Assembly: GCA_000344275.1 (NCBI GenBank)
Contig: AORU01000001.1
Location: 124,001-188,000 of the forward strand
DNA: 64,000 nt
Direction of reading: 5' to 3'
Source of the DNA: Streptococcus oralis subsp. tigurinus AZ_3a
Lineage (GTDB): Bacteria > Bacillota > Bacilli > Lactobacillales > Streptococcaceae
This document shows positions 24,069-34,606 of the stretch, piece after piece (position 1 is the first letter of the stretch; each line of letters starts with the position of its first letter). The translations under genes were made by a program, and so were the position numbers. The notes under the pieces were generated by a model. That model worked only from the letters and a program-made list of their open reading frames with translations. It was not told the DNA's origin and made no database searches.

Positions 24069-25108
24069 AATGGGCTACAGGTCCTTTCTTTGAAAATAAA
24101 GCGAGTTTGAATGGTCCAAGAGAGGATGAAAAGCATGATTCCGACAAGTATCTTAGCGATTAGCAAATTAACTCCAAGACCCGAATTAAAAAGTCGAATC
24201 AGGATAGTGTCTAAGATAAAGAGTCCAACTGCTAGTCCAAAATAGCCTGATCCTGTTTTAAAGCTGCTCGCCTTGTTCTTAAAGACCAATTTTTTGTTGG
24301 TAGAGAAGTTAAAGATGGAGCTAGTCACACGTGCCAAACCATTTGAGAGGAGAACACGCAAACCTGTCGGAATAAAGCTCAAGCATAGAATAGAGAGAGC
24401 GTAGACCACATAATCTACGATAAAACTACTAAAAGACGAGAGCGCAAACTTTAAAATATTTTTATAAATCATCAAACCATCCCGAATAGGTCTAAAGTGA
24501 GAGGCTTGGTTATCATTGATGTAGACTGTTTCAATCGGAACTTCTAAGATTAGGTAGACTTGACTTGCTTCGAGGAGCATGTTCATCTCGTATTCATACC
24601 GTTGTCCTTCTATCTTAAGCATAAAAGGAATCATATCCGTTGAAAAGGCACGTAATCCTGTCTGTGTGTCGGATATAGCGACACCCGTTTGCAGTTTAAA
24701 CAAGATACGAGTCAAGCTATTTCCAAAGCGACTACGCAAGGGAACCTTACCAGTAAAGGCACGAACACCAAGAACAAGTGTATTAGGATTTTCATTTGAT
24801 TTGGTCAAGCTACGAAAAATATCCCAGATCTTATGTTGGCCATCTGCATCCGCTGTAACCACGGTTCCTGGTTTATTGAGAGACTGAATGTACTCAAAAG
24901 CCGTTTTCAGAGCTTGACCTTTTCCTTGATTGCCCTGGTGGTGACGCACCGTCGCAAAGTCCTCCGCTCTAGCAAAAATGTCTTGGCATTCTGACGAACT
25001 TCCATCATCAATGACAATGATGTAAAAATTGCTCCTATGGTGAATCTTTTCAATCAATTTAATAAGATTGTAGTCAGGTTCGTAAGCTGGAATAACTAGA
25101 TAGTTCAT
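24065..25108 (-). CDS. Family-2 glycosyltransferase fused to a GtrA-like membrane domain
   Basis: 347 residues. The GT2 domain (1-~215) shows VIPAYEPD, VIDDGSS near 34 and TADADGQ near 86, as in dolichol-phosphate-mannose-synthase-like enzymes that load sugar on a lipid carrier. Residues ~220-347 hold four membrane segments of the GtrA type (GLARVTSSIFNFSTNKKLVF), which are thought to help flip the lipid-linked sugar. ATG 25108 follows AAAGGAAGAGG; the open frame above it lacks support. Likely role: moving a sugar out for attachment to a surface polymer, which the neighbouring glycosidase-fold protein may trim. Confidence 0.88.
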   Translation of the reverse strand: MNYLVIPAYEPDYNLIKLIEKIHHRSNFYIIVIDDGSSSECQDIFARAEDFATVRHHQGNQGKGQALKTAFEYIQSLNKPGTVVTADADGQHKIWDIFRSLTKSNENPNTLVLGVRAFTGKVPLRSRFGNSLTRILFKLQTGVAISDTQTGLRAFSTDMIPFMLKIEGQRYEYEMNMLLEASQVYLILEVPIETVYINDNQASHFRPIRDGLMIYKNILKFALSSFSSFIVDYVVYALSILCLSFIPTGLRVLLSNGLARVTSSIFNFSTNKKLVFKNKASSFKTGSGYFGLAVGLFILDTILIRLFNSGLGVNLLIAKILVGIMLFILSWTIQTRFIFKERTCSPL

Positions 25109-25235
25109 ATTTACACCTCTTCCTTTGATGATTGGAAAAGTATACAAGTAAATGCTTAAAAATTCCTTATACTTAAATTAAAGTAAAATCAGATTTATTG
25201 TTTTTCTTAGAAATCCCCAATTCCAAATAAAGAAA

Positions 25236-25265
25236 AACTCTGTAAAAGGTATCTTCTACAGAGTT
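25236..25265 (-). terminator. Terminator of the AraC-family regulator gene
   Basis: AACTCTGTA / TACAGAGTT stem, T-run on the minus strand. Confidence 0.8.
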
Positions 25266-25299
25266 CGATTTGCATCTTTATAAAATGTCAGAAAATGAT

Positions 25300-26136
25300 C
25301 TAGTTCTTAATCACTGGTATCCAGAGTTCCATTTGATAGTCAGGTGACGACATGTCACCTTCAGTATAGACTTCGAAATCTGGAGCTCCTGAGTGGCGAT
25401 ATCCTGTTTCAGGGAAAAAGACCTCCAAGACATATTTCCAAGCATTGTGAATGCTAGCTGGTACTGAACCTTTGACTGGGACAATAGCATATTCAGCGGC
25501 TGGGATATCTTTGATGAACAGACCTAGCTCTTCTGCTTTCGATTTATCCACGACATCATAAGCAGCCATATAGTTGATGATTTCACCTTCTTTGACATCC
25601 GAACAGACACCATAGGATTGGCCCCTACCTAAACTTTCTAGATTTTCAATGCTGTGATGGGCATAGAGTTGCTCCCAAGCAGACGGGCATTTGCTATTGT
25701 CAATAGCTTCCAATAGGACACCTGCCACGATAAATGCAGGCTTCTTTTGAATCTTGATATCCATGTTCTTTCCTCCTGTAATCTTTAAGGATAATTGAAG
25801 TCTAGGAAAGACCCGATAAGGTTTTCCATTTCGAACTTCTGAGGGAGTTGCCCCATGGAATTTCTTAAAGGCCGCACTAAAAGCATCCGCAGAGTCGTAG
25901 CCATATTTCAGTGCTATATCGATGACTTTCTCAGAGCCTTCCCGCAAGTCTGTCACAGCCTCTGACAACCTGCGATTGCGCAAGTATTCTGCCAAGGTCA
26001 TATCTGCCAGGATGGAAAAGAGTCTGCTAAAGAGAGGGTACGAATAGCCCGATAGCTGCTGAAATCTTTTCATATCCACTTCTCCAGTCAGCTGCTGCTC
26101 CAAATAATCCATGGTTTGATTGAATTGATGCATCAT
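25300..26136 (-). CDS. AraC-family regulator with GyrI-like effector domain
   Basis: 278 residues. The N-terminal ~105 residues form an AraC double helix-turn-helix (LSGYSYPLFSRLFS and GYDSADAFSAAFKKFHGATPSEVR). The C-terminal half (~123-278) is a GyrI/AraC-E-bind small-molecule domain, as in Rob/SoxS-like multidrug sensors. ATG 26136 and the ATG right after it are both possible starts. A dispersed repeat occupies its upstream region. Neither target nor ligand can be told; the flanking glycan operon and YkgJ gene give no strong clue. Confidence 0.87.
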   Translation of the reverse strand: MMHQFNQTMDYLEQQLTGEVDMKRFQQLSGYSYPLFSRLFSILADMTLAEYLRNRRLSEAVTDLREGSEKVIDIALKYGYDSADAFSAAFKKFHGATPSEVRNGKPYRVFPRLQLSLKITGGKNMDIKIQKKPAFIVAGVLLEAIDNSKCPSAWEQLYAHHSIENLESLGRGQSYGVCSDVKEGEIINYMAAYDVVDKSKAEELGLFIKDIPAAEYAIVPVKGSVPASIHNAWKYVLEVFFPETGYRHSGAPDFEVYTEGDMSSPDYQMELWIPVIKN

Positions 26137-26160
26137 ATTCTTCTTTTCTTACCTCCATAA

Positions 26161-26271
26161 GATACAAAGGTCATTAAAAGCAAAGTGAAAATAGGAAAAT
26201 TAACGCTGTAGCTTCTGATCCTAGGAAATTCTGTCTTTTTCGCATAGCTTTTAGGCCGTGTTCAATCTATC
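26161..26271 (-). repeat. Dispersed intergenic repeat, copy 2
   Basis: Aligns with 10369-10475 (same orientation, also just upstream of a leftward gene). Shared blocks: GATAC at one end, GAAAATAGGAAA, ACGCTG, AGCTTTTAG and CCGTGTTC. Next to it (26273-26311) are 9-bp arms ATATTCTAG / CTAGAATAT. Confidence 0.65.
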
Positions 26272-26338
26272 TATATTCTAGCAAATACAAGATACTTCCG
26301 TCCTAGAATATTTGTACAAGATTTAAAGGTTCAAATCC

Positions 26339-26833
26339 TTATAACTTATCTTTTAATTTCTCAACAAAGAGATAGGCTGCTGGGCAGGTCAAGGTATTCT
26401 TAATCGTCAGATGATTAATTAGATAAATCTTCTTGCGATCTGTATGGGGGAATTCACGACAGGCCTTGGGACGAACGTCGTAGATTGAGCAGAGATTATC
26501 TCCCCCTAGAAAGGGGCAGGGCATGGATTTGAAAACCTTGTCCCCATCTTCATCCACCTGCAGAAATTCCGCTTCAAAAGCTGGTAATTTCATCTTAAAG
26601 TACTTGGCAATACGGGTGATGTCTGCTTCTTTGAAGTCAGGCCCCAATGTCTTGCAACAGTTCGCGCAGGCGGTACAATCAATCTCAGCAAAGACTTCTT
26701 GGTGAATCTGCTGTGCAATCTTATCTAAGTTTTTAAGAGGTTTTTTCTTTAGATTGGCTAACACTTTACGATGCTCTTTCTGCTTTTGCAAAGCTAGCTG
26801 GTGGTAATACTCAATATCAATTTCTTTAGACAT
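26339..26833 (-). CDS. YkgJ-family cysteine-cluster protein
   Basis: 164 residues. The metal-binding pattern is clear: CTACANCC near residue 55, then CPFLGGDNLCSIYDVRPKAC near 107-126. Such proteins are thought to bind a zinc or iron-sulfur centre; the function is not known. The protein ends in a short hydrophobic/charged helix. It has a -10-like TGGTATAAT about 40 bp upstream and is transcribed alone or with downstream regulator sequences; no terminator with a good T-run follows. Confidence 0.85.
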   Translation of the reverse strand: MSKEIDIEYYHQLALQKQKEHRKVLANLKKKPLKNLDKIAQQIHQEVFAEIDCTACANCCKTLGPDFKEADITRIAKYFKMKLPAFEAEFLQVDEDGDKVFKSMPCPFLGGDNLCSIYDVRPKACREFPHTDRKKIYLINHLTIKNTLTCPAAYLFVEKLKDKL

Positions 26834-26908
26834 AGTTTCTTTCTAATACAAGTGTTTTTGTCTATTATACCATAATCTCAGCCCCCTTTTTGCCCCCTGA
26901 ACAGAAAA

Positions 26909-26937
26909 AATCCCTTCGGATAAAATCCGAGGGGATT
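26909..26937 (-). terminator. Terminator of eno
   Basis: AATCCCTTCGGAT / ATCCGAGGGGATT stem-loop, T-run on the minus strand, 72 bp beyond the eno stop. Confidence 0.85.
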
Positions 26938-26941
26938 AAAA

Positions 26942-27008
26942 CGTTGTTAAATCAACGGCCGAACTTTTGAATTTCAAGGTTCGGGATAAAATAGTTCACT
27001 GAACTATT

Positions 27009-27010
<2 letters not shown>
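26942..27010 (-). ncRNA. Structured eno 3' UTR: three further hairpins
   Basis: Between the eno stop and its terminator: AAAATAGTTC / GAACTATTTT (26988-27010, 10 bp, overlapping the stop), CCGAAC / GTTCGG (26959-26984) and CGTTG / CAACG (26942-26956). Possible stabilising 3' UTR or 3'-derived small RNA; listed as a structure, not a proven RNA gene. Confidence 0.35.
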
Positions 27011-28316
<1,306 letters not shown>

Positions 28317-28350
28317 TTACTCTCCTTTGAGTTAAATTTTTTACACCTCT

Positions 28351-28379
28351 ATGATACCTTAAAAATAAGCGTTTTTCAA
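28351..28379 (-). promoter_or_regulatory. eno promoter
   Basis: -35 TTGAAA (28374-28379), 17-bp spacer, -10 TATCAT (28351-28356). Confidence 0.7.
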
Positions 28380-28460
28380 GAAAAAACGTTATCTTTGTGC
28401 AAATTTTCCTTAACTTTATAAAGTAATCGCTTTCTTTTGTCTGTTTTCTTGCGATTTTTG

Positions 28461-28469
28461 TGATATACT
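28461..28469 (+). promoter_or_regulatory. Extended -10 of the DUF1694 gene, six bases from the ATG
   Basis: TGATATACT; the ATG starts six bases after the -10, so transcription should begin at the A of the start codon (leaderless mRNA). No Shine-Dalgarno is present. Confidence 0.65.
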
Positions 28470-28475
28470 GTTTTT

Positions 28476-28922
28476 ATGACAGATTTATCAAAACAACTAC
28501 TAGAAAAAGCTCATGGTGGGCCGAAATTAAACCCTGATGAACAACGCCGCTACCTCGGTACTTTCGAGGAAAGAGTTCTTGGATACGCTGATATCAATAC
28601 TGCCAATAGTCCTGAATTGGAACATGGATTTTTCTCTATTTTAGAGGGTTTTCAAGAAAAGGTAGAGGAACTTTTTGTGAAAATCTCACCAAATATCGAG
28701 TTTGACAAACAGGTATTTTACTTAAAACAAGCAAAGGAAAGCAACTGCCAGGCGACTATTGTTTCAGATGATCATATCACCTCTCCTTTCGGCCTTGTCA
28801 TTCACACGAACGAACCTGTTCAAGTAGATGAAAAAGACCTTAGACTTGCATTCTCGAATCTCTGGGAGGAGAAAAAGACAGAAACTCCTAAAAAATCAAT
28901 CTGGAAAAAATGGTTAGGTTAA
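28476..28922 (+). CDS. DUF1694 (YueI-like) family protein
   Basis: 148 residues, cytoplasmic, function unknown. The N-terminus ([29 protein letters not shown]) is typical of the DUF1694 family of Firmicutes. It is the only rightward gene between 6.5 and 49 kb, divergent from eno and convergent with glycerate kinase, whose stop codon overlaps its own by 4 bp. Its -10 box lies six bases before the ATG and there is no ribosome site, which points to leaderless translation. Confidence 0.88.
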   Translation: MTDLSKQLLEKAHGGPKLNPDEQRRYLGTFEERVLGYADINTANSPELEHGFFSILEGFQEKVEELFVKISPNIEFDKQVFYLKQAKESNCQATIVSDDHITSPFGLVIHTNEPVQVDEKDLRLAFSNLWEEKKTETPKKSIWKKWLG

Positions 28923-30034
28923 TCCTTCCTCATATTTAATAAATGACCGATATTAGTAGCTGTGTGCTCCAAATGGAGACTTGCTTTTTTCAAACTATTC
29001 TCTAAAGGTTCACATTTCTCTAAAATGGAAAAGGCTGCTTGTATATTTTCAAATGGTAGGGGAGGCAAATCGTCAGCAAGACTACCACAAATAGCGATAA
29101 CTGGAACTCCTTCAGGGGTTCTTTTTGCTACGCCGATAGGAGCTTTTCCAGCAAAGCTTTGACTGTCCAGTCTGCCTTCTCCAACGATAACCAAGTCGGC
29201 ACCTGCAACTTTCTTGTCAAAGTCTATCAAATCCAAGCAAGTATCAATCCCAGATACGATACAGGCCTCAGCAAAGGCACAGAGCCCAGCCGCAATCCCA
29301 CCGCCGGCTCCTGCTCCTTTAAGAGACAGGGTTGATGGTGAAAATTTTTCATAGAACCGCTGTATAGCCAGATCTACCGTCTCAAACAAAGCAGGATCCA
29401 AGCCCTTTTGTTTTCCAAATGTATAGGTTGCTCCTTGATGACCACATAAAGGGCTCACGACATCTGCTAAAATGCGAATTTTTACATCTTCAGGAATCCT
29501 ATACAACTTGCTATTTGAAACTAACTCGAATTCAAGCAAAGTCTGACCGCAAGCTGGTAATTCTTTTCCATTCTTATCATAAAAACGATAACCTAAACTA
29601 GCAGCAATGCCTATCCCACCGTCATTACTAGCCGTACCACCAACGCCAATATAGATTTCTTTCATCCCTTGATCAATAAGATGGCGAATCAACTCTCCGA
29701 TACCTCTGGTTTGGATGTGAAGAGAATTTCGTTTCTCCCGCGGAATCTTCCCAAGACCAACCAAGTCAGCAACTTCAAAGAGCGCTATTTGGCCTTTTTG
29801 AAAGTAGCGCATGGATTCTTTTAGCCCAAAAGGCCCAGTCACCTCTTGCCATTTTTCTTCAAGTTCAAGAGAATGTTGAATAGCATCTACAGTTCCTTCC
29901 CCACCATCACCTACAGGGCAAAGGAGACAGTCTACATCTGCTATTGACTGTTCGAAGCCTCTTTTTATAGCTTGAGCGACCTGTTCTGCCATCAAACTTT
30001 CTTTAAAAGAATCGGGTGCAATTACAATTTTCAT
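28919..30034 (-). CDS. glxK: Glycerate kinase
   Basis: 371 residues of the class II glycerate kinase family (GlxK/GarK), which phosphorylate D-glycerate to feed lower glycolysis. The family start [12 protein letters not shown] is exact, and [13 protein letters not shown] near 129 and [12 protein letters not shown] near 248 are the glycine-rich loops. It lies 9 bp downstream of the SerB-type phosphatase gene, so the two make an operon of three-carbon acid metabolism close to enolase. Confidence 0.93.
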   Translation of the reverse strand: MKIVIAPDSFKESLMAEQVAQAIKRGFEQSIADVDCLLCPVGDGGEGTVDAIQHSLELEEKWQEVTGPFGLKESMRYFQKGQIALFEVADLVGLGKIPREKRNSLHIQTRGIGELIRHLIDQGMKEIYIGVGGTASNDGGIGIAASLGYRFYDKNGKELPACGQTLLEFELVSNSKLYRIPEDVKIRILADVVSPLCGHQGATYTFGKQKGLDPALFETVDLAIQRFYEKFSPSTLSLKGAGAGGGIAAGLCAFAEACIVSGIDTCLDLIDFDKKVAGADLVIVGEGRLDSQSFAGKAPIGVAKRTPEGVPVIAICGSLADDLPPLPFENIQAAFSILEKCEPLENSLKKASLHLEHTATNIGHLLNMRKD

Positions 30035-30043
30035 AGTTCCCTC

Positions 30044-30688
30044 TCATTCTAAGAAATCAATCAAAGGTAGAGCTTCTAAAAGATCCCTCGTATCTACATG
30101 ACAAGCTATCTCTGCTTTTACGACCTCTTTGGCACAAAAGGCTATACCGTGGCCTGCTGTCTTTAACATCAAGAGGTCATTGGCACCATCACCGATAGCA
30201 ATCGTTCTTTCTTTGGAAAGTCCTAATTCCTTTCTCCAAATCTCAAGAGTAGCTTGTTTTACTTGACCTGTCACAATTTCACCAACTGGTCGACCTGTTA
30301 AAAAACCGTCTTTGACTTCCAACTGGTTGGCAGAGAAATAGGAGATGCCAAGGGATTTTGCTAATCTCTCAACTATTGGTGTAAAGCCACCAGACACTAG
30401 ACCGACTAGAATGCCATTCTTTTGAAGTGTGGAGATAAATTCTTGAGCATTGTTAGACAGATGGATGGATTTGAAGACAGTATCAAAGACCGAAATCGGA
30501 AGACCTTCTAACAAAGCCACTCTCGCTCGTAAACTTGTTTCAAAGTCCAGTTCACCTCGCATTGCCTGGCTTGTAATCTGCGATATTTCTTCTTCGCAAC
30601 CTGCTTTTTTTCCTAAAAGATCAATCACTTCCTCTGCTATCAGGGTGCCATCAACGTCCATGACACAGAGCCCCATTACTTGAGTCAT
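30044..30688 (-). CDS. serB: Phosphoserine phosphatase (SerB-type HAD)
   Basis: 214 residues. DVDGTL near residue 12 carries the nucleophile and general acid; VSGGFTP near 105 and GDGANDL near 168 are HAD motifs II and IV. It fits serine synthesis (phosphoserine to serine). ATG 30688 is chosen over the GTG just before it because GAGGAG is too close to the GTG. Other HAD substrates cannot be excluded. Confidence 0.9.
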   Translation of the reverse strand: MTQVMGLCVMDVDGTLIAEEVIDLLGKKAGCEEEISQITSQAMRGELDFETSLRARVALLEGLPISVFDTVFKSIHLSNNAQEFISTLQKNGILVGLVSGGFTPIVERLAKSLGISYFSANQLEVKDGFLTGRPVGEIVTGQVKQATLEIWRKELGLSKERTIAIGDGANDLLMLKTAGHGIAFCAKEVVKAEIACHVDTRDLLEALPLIDFLE

Positions 30689-30717
30689 CACTTCTCCTCT
30701 TTTCTAAACAGCCCAAA

Positions 30718-30742
30718 AATCGTATGAAAGAATCATACGATT
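30718..30742 (-). terminator. Terminator of the glycogen operon
   Basis: AATCGTATGA / TCATACGATT perfect 10-bp stem, T-run on the minus strand. Confidence 0.85.
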
Positions 30743-30749
30743 TTATCTA

Positions 30750-32183
30750 TTAGTTGACTAAACTATGGTACAAGTCCAGGTAAGATTTGCAGGCTGTATC
30801 CCATGAGAAATCGCATTCCATAGCTTGTTTTTGTAGATTTCTCCAAACGTCCGGCTGATTCTTATAAACATCCAAGGCTGTTTGGAAACTCCAGTTAAGC
30901 CAGTAAGGTGTTAAATTATCAAAGCTAAATCCAGTACCAGTTCCTTCGATCGGATTGAAGGATTGAACCGTATCACGCAAGCCACCCACTTCATGAACCA
31001 ACGGTAGAGTTCCATAGCGCATCGCCATCATTTGAGACAAACCACATGGTTCAAAACGACTTGGCATGAGGAAGAGATCACAAGCTGCGTAGATTTCTTG
31101 AGCGAGCTTGACGTCAAAAGTGATATTTGCTGATAGCTTGTCTGGATAGACTTGTGCAAACCAAGAGAAGGAATGTTCAAAAGCCGGGTCACCTGTTCCT
31201 AAAAGGACTATTTGAACGTCCTCCTGTAAGAAACGATGCAAGCTTTCTACAACGACATCAAAACCTTTTTGGCGTGTCAAACGAGAAACAATCCCAACTA
31301 GCGGAACATCTGCTCTCACAGGCAACCCAACTCTCTCTTGCAATTTTGCTTTGTTTTGAGCTTTTCCAGACAAATCTTCCTTATCAAAATGATAGTCTAA
31401 AAGTGGGTCTGTCTCAGGATTATAAAGATCTGCGTCAATGCCATTAACTATACCTGAAACCTTACCTGACTCCATCCGAAGAATCTGGTCCAAACCGCAA
31501 CCAAACTGACTGGTCATAATCTCGTGCGCATAGCTAGGGGAAACGGTTGAGACACGATCCGCGTAGAGAATGCCTGCTTTCATCCAGTTAAGGCAATCAT
31601 TCCAGCGAAGGGTGCCATCAGCATAGCGTTCAAATCCAACACCGAATAAATCCCACAACATCCCTTCAGAAAATTGACCTTGGAACTCCAAATTATGAAT
31701 AGTTAAAACGGTTCTGATTCCTTGATATGCCTGAATCCAATGGTACTTTTCTTTTAACAAGAAGGGAATCATAGCTGTGTGGTAATCATGAACATGGAGA
31801 AGGTCAGGGATAAAGCCGATGCGCTCCATGGCCTCAAGAGTAGCTAGTTGGAAAAAGGCAAAGCGTTCACCGTCGTCAAAATCACCGTACACATGGCCAC
31901 GGAAGAAATAATATTGATTATCAATGAAGTAGAAAGTAACCCCATTCAAAACCGTTTTCTTAATACCACAGTACTGTCTACGCCATCCCACACTAACTTC
32001 AAAGTGGAGAACATCCTCTATCTGGTCGCCAAACTTTGCTTCTACCATATCATAATAAGGCAAGAAAACTGCAACTTCGTGCCCTGCTTTTACAAGTGAT
32101 TTGGGAAGTGCACCAATGACATCGCCCAAACCACCTGTTTTTGAAAAGGGTGCTCCTTCTGCCGCTACAAATAAAATTTTCAT
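30750..32183 (-). CDS. glgA: Glycogen synthase
   Basis: 477-residue GT5 enzyme that adds glucose from ADP-glucose to glycogen. The N-terminal KTGGLGDV motif binds ADP-glucose, and the C-terminal [10 protein letters not shown] block near 375 is the GT-B acidic/phosphate site. Its ATG overlaps the glgD stop by 4 bp. It is the last gene of glgB-glgC-glgD-glgA. Confidence 0.96.
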   Translation of the reverse strand: MKILFVAAEGAPFSKTGGLGDVIGALPKSLVKAGHEVAVFLPYYDMVEAKFGDQIEDVLHFEVSVGWRRQYCGIKKTVLNGVTFYFIDNQYYFFRGHVYGDFDDGERFAFFQLATLEAMERIGFIPDLLHVHDYHTAMIPFLLKEKYHWIQAYQGIRTVLTIHNLEFQGQFSEGMLWDLFGVGFERYADGTLRWNDCLNWMKAGILYADRVSTVSPSYAHEIMTSQFGCGLDQILRMESGKVSGIVNGIDADLYNPETDPLLDYHFDKEDLSGKAQNKAKLQERVGLPVRADVPLVGIVSRLTRQKGFDVVVESLHRFLQEDVQIVLLGTGDPAFEHSFSWFAQVYPDKLSANITFDVKLAQEIYAACDLFLMPSRFEPCGLSQMMAMRYGTLPLVHEVGGLRDTVQSFNPIEGTGTGFSFDNLTPYWLNWSFQTALDVYKNQPDVWRNLQKQAMECDFSWDTACKSYLDLYHSLVN

Positions 32184-33319
32184 GAATAAATATCCTCTGT
32201 TACTGTTTCACCCTTCTTCACTACAACTGGATGTTCTGCCGTTCCTCGAATGACAACACCGTCCGCAACCTCAACACCTTTGTCTAGAATGGCATATTCA
32301 ACCTGGGCTCCTTGCCCAATCACAACACGAGGGAATAAAATGCTGTCCTTCACCACACTATCCTTGTGAACATAAATGTTACGAGATAGGACTGACTGAA
32401 CTACTTCCCCCTCAATGATACTACCAGAAGCAAACTGAGAAGTACTTACTTTTGAAGTATTCGCATAGTAGGTTGGTTCTTCATTCTTAACTTTTGTATA
32501 AATCTTTTGATTTGGTGAGAAGAGTGAGTAGAACTTTTTAGATTCAAGCATATCAATGTTTGCTTGATAATAGGACTGAACAGAATGAATGTTTGCTAAG
32601 TATCCTGTGTATTCGTAAGCAAAAGCACCTTCTTTTACAGCTAAATCGCGAAGAACATAGCGTAACTTTTCAGGATATTCTTTCTGAGCCTCTTTTTCAA
32701 GTCGTTCGATCAACCAAGGAGTGTCCACAACAAAGATATCTGTAGACATATTGAAGAGTTCATCCGTAGATTTATTATCAAAGAGTTTATGCGAACGAAC
32801 ATGGTCTGTTTCATCGATTTCCAAGATAGCATTCACATCAGAAATGTCTTTCTTAGGAAGCTTCTTATATACAACTGTGATCGGACCATTCGTTGTATTG
32901 TGTAGGTGGAAGACTTGATTCAAATCAATATTCACCAGCACATCGCAGTTAATCGAAACGGTTTGGTTTGAACCTGAACGTTTCAAGTAGGTGAGAAGCT
33001 GTTGGTAATACTCTTTTCCAACTGTACTGCTTTCAACACGAGTGTTGTAAATTCCTAAATAGTAGTGACTTAGAAGGGTTGACAAGCCCCATTCACGACC
33101 TGAACGGATATGGTCGAAGACTGAGCTGATATTATCTTGTTGGAAAATACCAAAGATACTACGAACACCTGCATTTGCAAGACTGGAAAGGGGGAAGTCA
33201 ATCAAACGGTATTTCCCACCGAAAGGCAAGCTAGCTACCGGACGGTGTTCTGTTAACGTTGACATATCATGAAAACCAACTGTGTTTCCCAAAATGGCTG
33301 AATATTTATCAATCTTCAT
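32180..33319 (-). CDS. glgD: Glucose-1-phosphate adenylyltransferase, GlgD subunit
   Basis: 379 residues, a paralogue of GlgC. The nucleotidyltransferase signature is degenerate (no GGxGxRL loop near the start), as expected for the regulatory/non-catalytic subunit that pairs with GlgC in Firmicutes. The C-terminal third is a left-handed beta-helix of hexapeptide repeats. It overlaps glgC by 11 bp. Confidence 0.94.
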   Translation of the reverse strand: MKIDKYSAILGNTVGFHDMSTLTEHRPVASLPFGGKYRLIDFPLSSLANAGVRSIFGIFQQDNISSVFDHIRSGREWGLSTLLSHYYLGIYNTRVESSTVGKEYYQQLLTYLKRSGSNQTVSINCDVLVNIDLNQVFHLHNTTNGPITVVYKKLPKKDISDVNAILEIDETDHVRSHKLFDNKSTDELFNMSTDIFVVDTPWLIERLEKEAQKEYPEKLRYVLRDLAVKEGAFAYEYTGYLANIHSVQSYYQANIDMLESKKFYSLFSPNQKIYTKVKNEEPTYYANTSKVSTSQFASGSIIEGEVVQSVLSRNIYVHKDSVVKDSILFPRVVIGQGAQVEYAILDKGVEVADGVVIRGTAEHPVVVKKGETVTEDIYS

Positions 33320-34451
33320 CTGTTGCTACCCCCACTACTTCATTGTATCCTACTACTTGTACTTCGTCAGTTCCGTCAATCTCTACGCCGTCAGCAATAA
33401 TGGCACCCTCACCAATGATGGCACGTTTAATCTTTGCACCTTTTCCGATAATGGCACCACTCATGATTACAGAATCTACTACTTCAGCCCCCTCACGTAC
33501 TTGCGCCTCTGTTGAGAGAATGGAATGCTTGACAGTTCCATCCACGAGACAGCCATCCACAACTAAAGAATCTTCTACATGAGCGTGTTCTCCAATAAAG
33601 TTTGGTGGTGAAATCAAGTTCCGTGAGTAGATTTTCCACTGACGATCACGACTATCCAAAGCGTTGTTTGGATCAATGTATTCCATATTGGCTTCCCAAA
33701 GTGACTCAATCGTACCAACGTCTTTCCAGTAACCATTAAATTCATAGGCAAAGACACTTTCACCAGACTCGAGATAGTTAGGGATAACGTTCTTACCAAA
33801 GTCTGACATATCTACATTGCTCTTTTCAGCAGCAACAAGCATATTGCGAAGTCGTTTCCAGTCAAAAATATAAATCCCCATAGAAGCCTTTGTAGACTTA
33901 GGTTGAGCAGGTTTTTCTTCGAATTCAACGATACGGTTATTGGCATCTGTGTTCATGATACCAAAACGGCTAGCTTCTTTTAAGGGTACATCTAGAACAG
34001 CTACTGTCAAACTGGCATTGTTATCCTTATGGGACTGAAGCATATCATCGTAGTCCATCTTGTAGATGTGGTCACCAGAAAGAATCAAAACATATTCAGG
34101 ATTAACACTGTCAATGTAGTCAATGTTTTGGTAGATAGCGTGACTAGTCCCTTCAAACCAACGATTTCCCTCGCTTGCAGAGTAGGGTTGAAGGATAGAA
34201 ACACCTGTGTTAATACCATCTAGTCCCCAGCTCGAACCATTTCCGATATGGTTGTTCAAGGCAAGAGGTTGGTACTGCGTAATCACACCAACATTATGGA
34301 TCCCAGAGTTTGCACAGTTGGAAAGAGCAAAGTCAATGATACGGTAGCGCCCACCGAATTGCACTGCTGGTTTGGCAATGCTTTGAGTGAGTTTTCCGAG
34401 ACGTGTTCCTTGCCCACCCGCAAGGATCAAAGCTAGCATTTCATTCTTCAT
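33309..34451 (-). CDS. glgC: Glucose-1-phosphate adenylyltransferase, catalytic subunit
   Basis: 380 residues. It makes ADP-glucose from glucose-1-phosphate and ATP, the committed step to glycogen. [15 protein letters not shown] near the N-terminus is the nucleotide loop, and the C-terminal hexapeptide-repeat helix is present. AAGGAG precedes the ATG. A 155-bp gap without a clear terminator separates it from glgB. Glucose-1-phosphate comes from the phosphoglucomutase gene at 49.4 kb. Confidence 0.96.
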   Translation of the reverse strand: MKNEMLALILAGGQGTRLGKLTQSIAKPAVQFGGRYRIIDFALSNCANSGIHNVGVITQYQPLALNNHIGNGSSWGLDGINTGVSILQPYSASEGNRWFEGTSHAIYQNIDYIDSVNPEYVLILSGDHIYKMDYDDMLQSHKDNNASLTVAVLDVPLKEASRFGIMNTDANNRIVEFEEKPAQPKSTKASMGIYIFDWKRLRNMLVAAEKSNVDMSDFGKNVIPNYLESGESVFAYEFNGYWKDVGTIESLWEANMEYIDPNNALDSRDRQWKIYSRNLISPPNFIGEHAHVEDSLVVDGCLVDGTVKHSILSTEAQVREGAEVVDSVIMSGAIIGKGAKIKRAIIGEGAIIADGVEIDGTDEVQVVGYNEVVGVATDED

Positions 34452-34606
34452 TTTCTACTCCTTTATAAAGACATGTGAACGTTAAAATCGAAAGGTAGGA
34501 AGTCAAACTTTTTATAAAAGTAATAGGAAATCCATTTCTCTTGTGTTTCAAGTCCAATCAAAGTACATCCGTTTTTAAAATCTAAAAAATTATCAGCAAC
34601 AGCTCA

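Noticed and set aside
28364..28380. Possible cre site in the eno promoter (GAAAAACGCTTAT)
   Set aside because: Only the CG core and part of one arm fit; at least two consensus positions fail, so it is too weak to list.
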